20,683 bases of DNA from an uncultured Dorea sp. (GTDB lineage Bacteria > Bacillota > Clostridia > Lachnospirales > Lachnospiraceae): assembly GCA_910579335.1 (NCBI GenBank), contig CAJTUQ010000037.1, positions 4,205-24,887 of the forward strand, given 5' to 3'. Of the stretch, positions 6,951-13,287 are shown in pieces; positions within the stretch are counted from its first letter, which is position 1; every line of letters starts with the position of its first letter. A program made the translations under genes and the position numbers. The notes under the pieces are model-generated. The model had not been told where the DNA came from and searched no databases. It saw nothing but the letters and a program-made list of their open reading frames with translations.

Positions 6951-8621
6951 ATGAAAACAGATATCCAGATTGCACAGGAAGCAAAGATGGCGCATATTAA
7001 GGATGTTGCCGAAACTTTAGGATTGAAAGAGGACGAATTGGAGTTTTACGGAAAATACAAGGCAAAGCTTTCCGATGAGGTTTGGGACAGGATTAAGGAC
7101 CGGCCCGACGGAAAACTGGTGCTTGTGACGGCAATCAACCCGACTCCGGCAGGGGAAGGGAAGACAACAACAACAGTCGGGCTTGGGCAGGCTATGGCAA
7201 AGCTTGATAAAAAAGCAGTGATTGCGTTGAGGGAGCCGTCTCTGGGCCCGTGTTTCGGAATAAAGGGAGGAGCCGCCGGAGGCGGCATGGCCCAGGTAGT
7301 TCCGATGGAGGATTTAAATCTTCATTTTACAGGTGATTTCCATGCGATTACATCCGCCAATAATCTTCTGGCAGCTCTTTTGGACAATCATATCCAGCAG
7401 GGAAATTCCCTGCAGATTGACCCAAGACAGGTCGTTTGGAAGCGCTGTCTCGATATGAACGACAGAAATCTGCGGAATATCGTGGTCGGGCTTGGAAATA
7501 AAATGGATGGAATGGTGCGCGAGGATCATTTCGTTATTACGGTTGCTTCCGAAATCATGGCGATTCTCTGTCTGTCAGACGACGTGCAGGACTTGAAAAG
7601 GCGTCTTGGACGGATTATCGTAGCTTACAATTTCAGCGGGGAGCCGGTGACGGCGGACGATCTTCAGGCAACGGGAGCTATGACGGCGCTCCTTAAGGAC
7701 GCCATAAAGCCGAATTTGATTCAGACATTGGAGCATACGCCGGCATTCGTACACGGCGGTCCGTTTGCCAATATTGCACATGGCTGCAATAGTGTAAGGG
7801 CTACAAGGATGGCGCTCAAAATGAGTGACATTGTCATTACGGAGGCTGGATTCGGGGCGGACTTAGGAGCCGAAAAATTCTTTGACATTAAATGCCGCAA
7901 GGCTGGATTTAAGCCGGATGCAGTTGTATTAGTCGCAACTGTGCGCGCATTAAAATATAATGGAGGAGTTGCAAAGGACGAGCTTTCTAAGGAAAACATG
8001 GAGGCATTGAAAAAGGGCATTGTGAATTTGGAGAAGCATATTGAGAATATTCAGAAATATGACGTGCCCGTCGTCGTAACGCTTAATTCGTTCCTTACGG
8101 ATACGGAGGCGGAAAATGATTATATCCGCAGATTCTGTGAAGAGCGCGGCTGTGAATTTGCTCTTTCAGAAGTGTGGGAGAAAGGCGGAGAGGGCGGAAT
8201 TGCCCTGGCCGAGAAGGTCTTAGAAACGCTGGAGACAAAAGAGAGCGGTTTCCACACGCTATACGACGACGATCTGTCTTTAGAGAAAAAGATTGAGACG
8301 ATTTCGAAGGAGATTTACGGCGCAGACGGCATAGTATTTGAGCCGGCGGCAAAGAAGCAGCTTGCGAAAATTGAGGATATGGGATTTGGGAAGCTTCCGA
8401 TTTGTATGGCTAAAAACCAGTACTCCCTTTCTGACGACGCCAAGAAGCTTGGCCGTCCGCAGAATTTCGACATCCATATCCGCGAAGTGTATGTCAGTGC
8501 CGGGGCGGGATTCGTCGTTGCTTTGACGGGAGCGATTATGACGATGCCGGGACTTCCGAAAGTACCTGCGGCAAACGGGATCGACGTATCCGAGGAAGGG
8601 ACAATTACAGGATTATTCTAA
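6951..8621 (+). CDS. fhs: Formate-tetrahydrofolate ligase (10-formyl-THF synthetase)
   Basis: A 556-residue enzyme catalysing formate + THF + ATP to 10-formyl-THF, feeding purine synthesis and one-carbon or acetogenic pathways. The ATP-binding loop TPAGEGKT falls at residues 65-72, the standard position for the family, which supports ATG 6951 (protein start KTDIQIAQEAKMAHI) over an in-frame TTG at 6921. Other family blocks are ALREPSLGPCFGIKGGAAGGG, DFHAITSANNLLAALLDNH, PAFVHGGPFANIAHGCNS and the C-terminal GAIMTMPGLPKVPAA. AAAGGA about ten bases upstream serves as ribosome site. The gene begins 40 bases after ftsK with no clear promoter or terminator between, so read-through from ftsK is likely. 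It is followed 19 bases later by folD, the next enzyme of the pathway. Confidence 0.97.
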   Translation: MKTDIQIAQEAKMAHIKDVAETLGLKEDELEFYGKYKAKLSDEVWDRIKDRPDGKLVLVTAINPTPAGEGKTTTTVGLGQAMAKLDKKAVIALREPSLGPCFGIKGGAAGGGMAQVVPMEDLNLHFTGDFHAITSANNLLAALLDNHIQQGNSLQIDPRQVVWKRCLDMNDRNLRNIVVGLGNKMDGMVREDHFVITVASEIMAILCLSDDVQDLKRRLGRIIVAYNFSGEPVTADDLQATGAMTALLKDAIKPNLIQTLEHTPAFVHGGPFANIAHGCNSVRATRMALKMSDIVITEAGFGADLGAEKFFDIKCRKAGFKPDAVVLVATVRALKYNGGVAKDELSKENMEALKKGIVNLEKHIENIQKYDVPVVVTLNSFLTDTEAENDYIRRFCEERGCEFALSEVWEKGGEGGIALAEKVLETLETKESGFHTLYDDDLSLEKKIETISKEIYGADGIVFEPAAKKQLAKIEDMGFGKLPICMAKNQYSLSDDAKKLGRPQNFDIHIREVYVSAGAGFVVALTGAIMTMPGLPKVPAANGIDVSEEGTITGLF

Positions 8622-8640
8622 ACAGCAAGGAGATAGGTTT

Positions 8641-9480
8641 ATGTCTCAGATTATTGACGGAAAAGCAATTGCGGCTCAGATAAAGGATGAATTAAAAGAA
8701 GAGGTTATGCGGATGCGCAGCGGCGGGATTTCAGCAGCGTTAGCTGTCATCCAGGTCGGCAGGGATCCGGCGTCTTCCATTTATGTAAATAATAAAAAAA
8801 AGGCGTGTGAATATGTCGGCATTCATTCCGAAGTTTATGAGCTTCCGGAGGAGGTCTCCCAGGAAGAGCTGCTAGCACTTGTCGGCCGGTTGAACCGGGA
8901 TGATAAGATAAACGGAATACTGGTGCAGCTCCCGCTTCCGGGGCATATAAATGAGGAGTCGGTAATTACGGCCATCAGCCCCAAAAAGGATGTGGACGGG
9001 TTCCACACGGAAAATGCGGGACGGCTTATGGTGGGAAAGAAAGGCTTTATCCCCTGTACTCCGGCAGGCATTATTCAATTGATCAAACGTTCCGGTTTTG
9101 ATATCGAAGGAAAAGAGTGCGTTGTAATCGGCAGAAGCAATATCGTCGGGAAACCAATGGCGGCTCTTTTACTGCAAGAAAACGGAACCGTAACCGTTGC
9201 CCACTCTAAAACCGCACATTTAAAAGAAGTGTCGTCACGCGCGGATATTTTAGTGGCGGCTATAGGGAAACCAAAGTTCATCACAGCGGATTATGTCAAG
9301 GAAGGCGCGGTTGTAATAGATGTAGGTATCCACAGGATGGCGGACCGTAAAATGTGCGGCGATGTGGATTTTGACAGCGTATACAAGAAGGCGGCGGCAA
9401 TTACGCCGGTGCCAGGCGGCGTAGGACCTATGACAATTGCCATGTTACTGTGCAACTGTGTGGAAGCGGCCAAAAGGTAG
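8641..9480 (+). CDS. folD: Bifunctional methylenetetrahydrofolate dehydrogenase (NADP+) / methenyl-THF cyclohydrolase
   Basis: A 279-residue FolD that interconverts 5,10-methylene-THF, 5,10-methenyl-THF and 10-formyl-THF, directly downstream of fhs. The N-terminal catalytic domain shows SSIYVNNKKKACEYVGI with the catalytic lysine region, and GILVQLPLPGHI. The middle has KDVDGFHTENAGRL and PCTPAGIIQL. The Rossmann part has VVIGRSNIVGKPMAALL and the end carries TPVPGGVGPMTIAML. Length and motif order are canonical. AAGGAG about eight bases upstream supports ATG 8641. NADP specificity is usual for the family and was not read from a residue here. Its TAG stop overlaps the ribosome site of the next gene, so the zinc-ribbon membrane protein is probably in the same transcript. 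Confidence 0.97.
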   Translation: MSQIIDGKAIAAQIKDELKEEVMRMRSGGISAALAVIQVGRDPASSIYVNNKKKACEYVGIHSEVYELPEEVSQEELLALVGRLNRDDKINGILVQLPLPGHINEESVITAISPKKDVDGFHTENAGRLMVGKKGFIPCTPAGIIQLIKRSGFDIEGKECVVIGRSNIVGKPMAALLLQENGTVTVAHSKTAHLKEVSSRADILVAAIGKPKFITADYVKEGAVVIDVGIHRMADRKMCGDVDFDSVYKKAAAITPVPGGVGPMTIAMLLCNCVEAAKR

Positions 9481-9495
9481 GAGGTTAGGCACAAG

Positions 9496-10890
9496 ATGAG
9501 ATGCAGATACTGCGGTGCCGAAATACCGGAAGGTATTATGTACTGCGAGGAATGTGGCGGAGAAGTTCAGATTGTTCCTGATTACAATCCTTTGGAGGAT
9601 ATGCTGGCTGCACATGTGAAAGACGCACTGAAAAATTCAGGCAGGTCGTCACGGGGAGGAGTTCGCAGCCGGGCAAACGCAGAGTACCAAAATTCAGGCC
9701 GCACATCAGCGCTTCGCTCTTCTTCAGGACGGATGGCCGGGGGGCGTACGTCTGCGCTTCGCTCTCCTTCAGGACGGATGGCCGGGGGGCGTACGTCTGC
9801 GCTTCGCTCTCCTTCAGGACGGATGGCCGGAGGACGTACGGGCTATATCGCCGGAAACCGTACGGCGGCTCTGCAAAACGGCGGCCGTACAGGTTACGTG
9901 ACTGACAGAAGATTGCGGGGAAGTACAGAACTGCTGAAAGAGGAGCGGGAGGCCCAGAGACAGCAGGCAGAGCGGAGAAGGGCGCTGAAAAAGAAGAAGA
10001 GAAGGAAAGCGCTCGCCATTCTTTTTTTCCTGCTGGCAGTAACTGCCGGTATTACGGTCGTATTCTATATTAATTCCTATTCCGGTATGGTATATCTTGG
10101 AAACCGGGCGTTAAGAAACGGCGGATATACAAAAGCAGAGGAATACTTTCAAAGGGCCGTCGGGAAAGATAAAGAAAAAGCCGAAGCCTATACCGGGCTT
10201 TCCAAAGTATATATCGGTCAGAATGATGTAAATTCAGCCGAGAATTTATTTTTAAATGTAATCAAAGAGCAGCCGGATAATGCGGCGGTTTATAAGGCGG
10301 CATTCGAGTTCTATCTGGATGTAAAGCAGCCGATGGGGATTCCTACACTGCTTAAGGAAGCAAATAACAGCATAACGGAAGAGCTTTCAGAGTACGTTGT
10401 CAGTGAGCCGGAATTTAGCCTGGACGAGAAAGAGACCTTTGATGACGTACAGCAGCTTACCCTTACTTCCAAAGCGGGAGAAATCCGCTATACAACCGAC
10501 GGTTCTATGCCGGATACAAAAAGCGCGGTGTTTACGGAGCCCATACAGCTTGGCGAGGGAAGCAATAAGATTAAAGCCATTGTCATAAATAAGGAAGGGG
10601 TACCGAGCCAGACGGCGGAGAAAGAGTTTGTAATCGAAATTCCTATCGAAGACGCACCGGCGGTTTCTCCCTCGACAGGCCAGTATAATTTTGAAAATCC
10701 CATAGAGATAAAAGTGCCGGAAGGGTACACTGCCTATTATACGACAGACGGTACTGACCCGACGACAGCGTCCACACCATATAAGGAGCCGGTTGCCATG
10801 CCGAAAGGAGAGACGCTTTTTAAAGCGATTCTTGTGACAAAAAGCGGGAGAGTAAGCGGTATCACGACAAGAAACTATGTGAGAGAGTAA
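9496..10890 (+). CDS. Zinc-ribbon, single-pass membrane protein with TPR-like helices and two chitobiase-C-terminal-like (CHB_HEX_C) domains
   Basis: A 464-residue modular protein. An N-terminal zinc ribbon CRYCGAEIPEGIMYCEECG (two CxxC pairs, residues 3-21) is followed by an Arg/Gly/Ser-rich region containing three tandem 15-residue repeats RTSALRSPSGRMAGG (69-113) and further GGRT units. A strongly basic stretch (about 138-171) precedes one membrane helix (about 172-194), predicting zinc ribbon and repeats in the cytoplasm and the rest outside. Outside, TPR-like helices (about 200-290, AEEYFQRAVGKDKEKAEAYTG) lead to two similar beta domains with IRYTTDGSMPD and AYYTTDGTDPTT (about 300-378 and 387-464), the CHB_HEX_C_1 signature. 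AGGAGG (9479-9484) sets the ATG. No catalytic domain is visible. A cell-surface sensing or scaffolding role is a guess; position after fhs-folD does not suggest a shared pathway. Confidence 0.85.
   Translation: MRCRYCGAEIPEGIMYCEECGGEVQIVPDYNPLEDMLAAHVKDALKNSGRSSRGGVRSRANAEYQNSGRTSALRSSSGRMAGGRTSALRSPSGRMAGGRTSALRSPSGRMAGGRTGYIAGNRTAALQNGGRTGYVTDRRLRGSTELLKEEREAQRQQAERRRALKKKKRRKALAILFFLLAVTAGITVVFYINSYSGMVYLGNRALRNGGYTKAEEYFQRAVGKDKEKAEAYTGLSKVYIGQNDVNSAENLFLNVIKEQPDNAAVYKAAFEFYLDVKQPMGIPTLLKEANNSITEELSEYVVSEPEFSLDEKETFDDVQQLTLTSKAGEIRYTTDGSMPDTKSAVFTEPIQLGEGSNKIKAIVINKEGVPSQTAEKEFVIEIPIEDAPAVSPSTGQYNFENPIEIKVPEGYTAYYTTDGTDPTTASTPYKEPVAMPKGETLFKAILVTKSGRVSGITTRNYVRE
9700..9834 (+). repeat. 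Three tandem 45-bp in-frame repeats
   Basis: Units at 9700-9744, 9745-9789 and 9790-9834 each encode RTSALR-S-[SP]-SGRMAGG. Units 2 and 3 differ at only two third-codon positions and units 1 and 2 at four bases, indicating recent duplication. The copy number may vary between strains. Confidence 0.93.
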
Positions 10891-10894
10891 CTGT

Positions 10895-10923
10895 AATTGT
10901 TCCTAAATAAATACAATTTTTTT
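10895..10923 (+). terminator. Weak terminator-like hairpin after the zinc-ribbon gene
   Basis: AATTGT (10895-10900) pairs with ACAATT (10913-10918), followed directly by five T bases. The stem is short and AT-rich with a 12-base loop, so termination would be weak. Confidence 0.35.
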
Positions 10924-10934
10924 CGTGTAATGTG

Positions 10935-10963
10935 TTGAGTTAATTATTTAACAGAGTTATAAT
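10935..10963 (+). promoter_or_regulatory. Promoter of the Fe-alcohol dehydrogenase gene (TTGAGT / 17 bp / TATAAT)
   Basis: The -35 box TTGAGT (10935-10940) and perfect -10 TATAAT (10958-10963) have an ideal 17-base spacer. The predicted transcription start is near 10970. Two Rex-like sites overlap the spacer and the start region. Confidence 0.82.
10937..10954 (+). promoter_or_regulatory. Probable Rex operator 1 (between -35 and -10)
   Basis: The palindrome GTTAA-TTAT-TTAAC (core 10939-10952) matches the clostridial Rex consensus TTGTTAA-N4-TTAACAA, as I recall it, at 11 of 14 defined positions. It occupies the promoter spacer, where a bound repressor would exclude RNA polymerase. Confidence 0.65.
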
Positions 10964-10964
10964 T

Positions 10965-10982
10965 TTGATAAATAATTAACAA
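10965..10982 (+). promoter_or_regulatory. Probable Rex operator 2 (at the transcription start)
   Basis: TTGATAA-ATAA-TTAACAA matches the clostridial Rex consensus TTGTTAA-N4-TTAACAA at 13 of 14 defined positions. It starts two bases after the -10 box and spans the expected start site. Its arm TAAATAATTAAC (10969-10980) is also a perfect inverted copy of GTTAATTATTTA (10939-10950) in operator 1. Confidence 0.7.
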
Positions 10983-11000
10983 GAAAAGGAGAGAAAAGCA

Positions 11001-12182
11001 ATGGCAAGATTTACTTTACCAAGGGACATTTATCACGGAAAAGGCTGTTTAGAGGAGCTTAAAAATTTAAAAGGCAGGAAGGCGATTCTTGTCGTGGGCG
11101 GCGGTTCCATGAAACGCCAGGGATTTCTTGACAAAGCGTCAGCCTACTTAAAAGAAGCCGGGATGGAAGTCGAGCTGTTCGAAGGCGTTGAGCCGGATCC
11201 GTCAGTGGAAACGGTTATGAAGGGCGCCGAGGCAATGCGCAAGTTTGAACCTGACTGGATCGTTTCGATGGGCGGCGGTTCACCGATTGACGCAGCAAAA
11301 GCTATGTGGGCGTTTTACGAGTATCCGGAAACTACGTTTGAGGATCTGTGTATTCCGTTCAATTTCCCGCAGCTGCGCCAAAAAGCAAAGTTCTGTGCGA
11401 TTCCGTCCACATCCGGAACAGCTACGGAAGTTACCGCATTTTCTGTAATTACAAACTATCAGACGGGTGTGAAGTATCCTCTCGCTGATTTTAATATTAC
11501 GCCGGATGTAGCCATTGTCGACCCTGATCTTGTAGCGGGCCTTCCGGTAAAACAAGTGGCGTATACGGGAATGGATGCGCTGACACATGCAATTGAGGCG
11601 TACGTTTCCACATTAAACTGTGCTTTTACAGATCCGCTCGCACTTCAGGCAATTGAGATGGTGCTTGATTACCTGCCTGCATCCTATAACTGTGATATGA
11701 CGGCAAGAGAGCAGATGCACTACGCACAGTGTCTGGCGGGCATGGCATTTTCCAATGCGCTGCTCGGTATCGTTCATTCTATGGCGCACAAGACAGGCGC
11801 GGCATTCTCTACGGGTCATATTCCGCACGGCTGTGCAAATGCTATTTATCTGCCGTATGTTATCAAGTACAATGCAAAGGATTCCACCGCTGCAAAGCGC
11901 TATGCTGAAATTGCGCGCAGAATGGGGCTTGAGGGAACTTCTGAAAAGGCATTAATTAACAGTCTGTGTGCGAAAATTGATGATTTCAACGTAAGGCTTC
12001 ATATACCTAAGACTCTGAAGGAGTTTGGAATCAATGAGGATGAATTTAAGGAAAAGATTTCCGGCATTGCAGAACGCGCAGTAGGCGATGCCTGCACAGG
12101 CTCCAATCCAAGAGAAATAGACCCGGCGGCAATGGAGAAGTTATTTACCTGTACATATTATGGAACAGAGGTTGACTTTTAA
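11001..12182 (+). CDS. Iron-containing alcohol dehydrogenase
   Basis: A 393-residue group III (Fe-dependent) alcohol dehydrogenase, reducing an aldehyde to alcohol with NAD(P)H in the cytoplasm. The N terminus FTLPRDIYHGKGCLEELK resembles the ADH half of bifunctional AdhE, but no aldehyde dehydrogenase half is present. The coenzyme domain has GGGSMKRQGFLDK and WIVSMGGGSPIDAAKAMW. The metal site is in GMDALTHAIEAYVS (Asp and His) and in GIVHSMAHKTGAAFSTGHIPHG (two His), so all expected iron ligands are present. AAAAGGAGAG sets the ATG at 11001. It is transcribed alone, between its own promoter and a strong terminator. The two Rex-like operators suggest derepression when NADH/NAD+ is high, fitting a fermentative NADH-disposal role. 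Substrate (ethanol, butanol, propanediol or other) and NADH versus NADPH preference cannot be read here. Confidence 0.93.
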   Translation: MARFTLPRDIYHGKGCLEELKNLKGRKAILVVGGGSMKRQGFLDKASAYLKEAGMEVELFEGVEPDPSVETVMKGAEAMRKFEPDWIVSMGGGSPIDAAKAMWAFYEYPETTFEDLCIPFNFPQLRQKAKFCAIPSTSGTATEVTAFSVITNYQTGVKYPLADFNITPDVAIVDPDLVAGLPVKQVAYTGMDALTHAIEAYVSTLNCAFTDPLALQAIEMVLDYLPASYNCDMTAREQMHYAQCLAGMAFSNALLGIVHSMAHKTGAAFSTGHIPHGCANAIYLPYVIKYNAKDSTAAKRYAEIARRMGLEGTSEKALINSLCAKIDDFNVRLHIPKTLKEFGINEDEFKEKISGIAERAVGDACTGSNPREIDPAAMEKLFTCTYYGTEVDF

Positions 12183-12220
12183 AGATACCAGCCATTTCTA
12201 ATACGTTATAGCGGAAATTA

Positions 12221-12266
12221 AAAAGACCCAGGGAACGACGCGGCCATACCGCATCCTGGGTCTTTT
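12221..12266 (+). terminator. Strong, probably bidirectional intrinsic terminator after the alcohol dehydrogenase gene
   Basis: AAAAGACCCAGG (12221-12232) pairs perfectly with CCTGGGTCTTTT (12255-12266), with an inner GCGG/CCGC helix (12240-12243 with 12249-12252). T and A runs on the two arms give a U tract in either direction. An alternative 8-bp helix, CAGGGAAC (12229-12236) with GTTCCCTG (12269-12276), would compete with it. Confidence 0.85.
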
Positions 12267-12337
12267 CAGTTCCCTGAAACCAGGCAATGATAATTTTATG
12301 TCACTTGTGATATTTTAATAACGTATTCTTCAATTAC

Positions 12338-12366
12338 TTGATATTTTCTGACAAATACATTAGAAT
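12338..12366 (+). promoter_or_regulatory. Promoter of nfnAB (TTGATA / 17 bp / TAGAAT)
   Basis: TTGATA (12338-12343, five of six) and TAGAAT (12361-12366, five of six) are 17 bases apart in an AT-rich stretch. The start would be near 12373, with AGGAGG at 12387-12392 before the ATG at 12400. A palindrome TCACTTGTGA lies upstream at 12301-12310. Confidence 0.7.
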
Positions 12367-12399
12367 ATAGTTTAGCATAAATTATTAGGAGGAAATAAA

Positions 12400-13287
12400 A
12401 TGTACAAGATATTAAAAGCAGAAAAGCTGGCTGCTAACATTTATCTTATGGATGTTGAGGCTCCCCGCGTTGCAAAGCATTGTGAACCGGGACAGTTTGT
12501 CATCGTTAAGATGGATGAGAAAGGCGAAAGAATCCCTCTCACAATCTGTGATTACGACAGAGACGCGGGAATCGTTACAATCGTATTCCAGCCTGTTGGG
12601 GCATCTACAACGAAGATGACAGGCTTGAAAGCAGGGGATTCCTTCCGCGATTTTACAGGACCGCTCGGCCGTTCGTCTGAATTTGTAGAGGAGGATGTTG
12701 AAGAGCTGAAAAAGAAGAAGTTCCTCTTTGTTGCGGGAGGCGTAGGCGCCGCTCCGGTTTATCCTCAGGTTAAATGGCTCAAGGAGCACGGCATTGACGC
12801 AGATGTCATCGTCGGTTCTAAGACAAAGGAACTTCTTATTCTCGAAAAGGAGATGGAAGCGGTTGCGGGAAATTATTATCCGTGTACGGACGACGGTACA
12901 TACGGACATGCGGGCATGGTTACGACAATGGTCGACGAGCTGGTGGAGAAAGGCCATAAATATGACGTATGCGTTGCAATCGGGCCTATGATTATGATGA
13001 AATTCACCTGCTTAACCACGAAAAAGCATAATATTCCTACGATTGTCAGCATGAATCCGATTATGGTGGATGGAACAGGAATGTGCGGCGCCTGCCGTGT
13101 AATCGTAGGCGGGGAAGTAAAATTTGCATGTGTGGACGGTCCCGAATTTGACGGACACCTGGTAGACTTTGACAATGCGATGAAGAGACAGCAGATGTAC
13201 AAGACACAGGAGGGCCGTGCGATGCTGAAATTACAGGAAGGCGACACCCATCACGGTGGCTGCGGCAATTGCGGAGGTGAAAACTAA
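12400..13287 (+). CDS. nfnA: NfnA-like small subunit: FAD / [2Fe-2S] ferredoxin-NAD(P) reductase-type protein
   Basis: A 295-residue protein of the sulfide/dihydroorotate dehydrogenase-like FAD/NAD-binding family. Paired with the next gene, it forms the NfnAB complex (NADH-dependent reduced ferredoxin:NADP+ oxidoreductase), which bifurcates electrons in the cytoplasm. The FAD domain has ERIPLTICDYD and DFTGPLGRSSEF; the NAD domain has KFLFVAGGVGAAPVYPQVKW. The [2Fe-2S] site is in GTGMCGACRVIVGG: cysteines 229, 232 and 244, with an upstream aspartate (D224) as candidate fourth ligand, as I recall for Thermotoga NfnA. An odd His/Cys tail, HHGGCGNCGG, ends the protein (H284-C291). ATG 12400 follows AGGAGG. 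The stop and the nfnB start overlap by one base (TAATG), so they are translationally coupled. The alternative reading, an accessory subunit of glutamate synthase, is less likely given the partner. Confidence 0.9.
   Translation: MYKILKAEKLAANIYLMDVEAPRVAKHCEPGQFVIVKMDEKGERIPLTICDYDRDAGIVTIVFQPVGASTTKMTGLKAGDSFRDFTGPLGRSSEFVEEDVEELKKKKFLFVAGGVGAAPVYPQVKWLKEHGIDADVIVGSKTKELLILEKEMEAVAGNYYPCTDDGTYGHAGMVTTMVDELVEKGHKYDVCVAIGPMIMMKFTCLTTKKHNIPTIVSMNPIMVDGTGMCGACRVIVGGEVKFACVDGPEFDGHLVDFDNAMKRQQMYKTQEGRAMLKLQEGDTHHGGCGNCGGEN

Noticed and set aside
12338..12354. Rex-like site over the nfnAB -35 (TTGATA-N5-TGACAA)
   Set aside because: Half-site spacing is one base short of the consensus and the right half deviates, so it is too weak to call. 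The nearby TTGTGA at 12305 is only a half-site.
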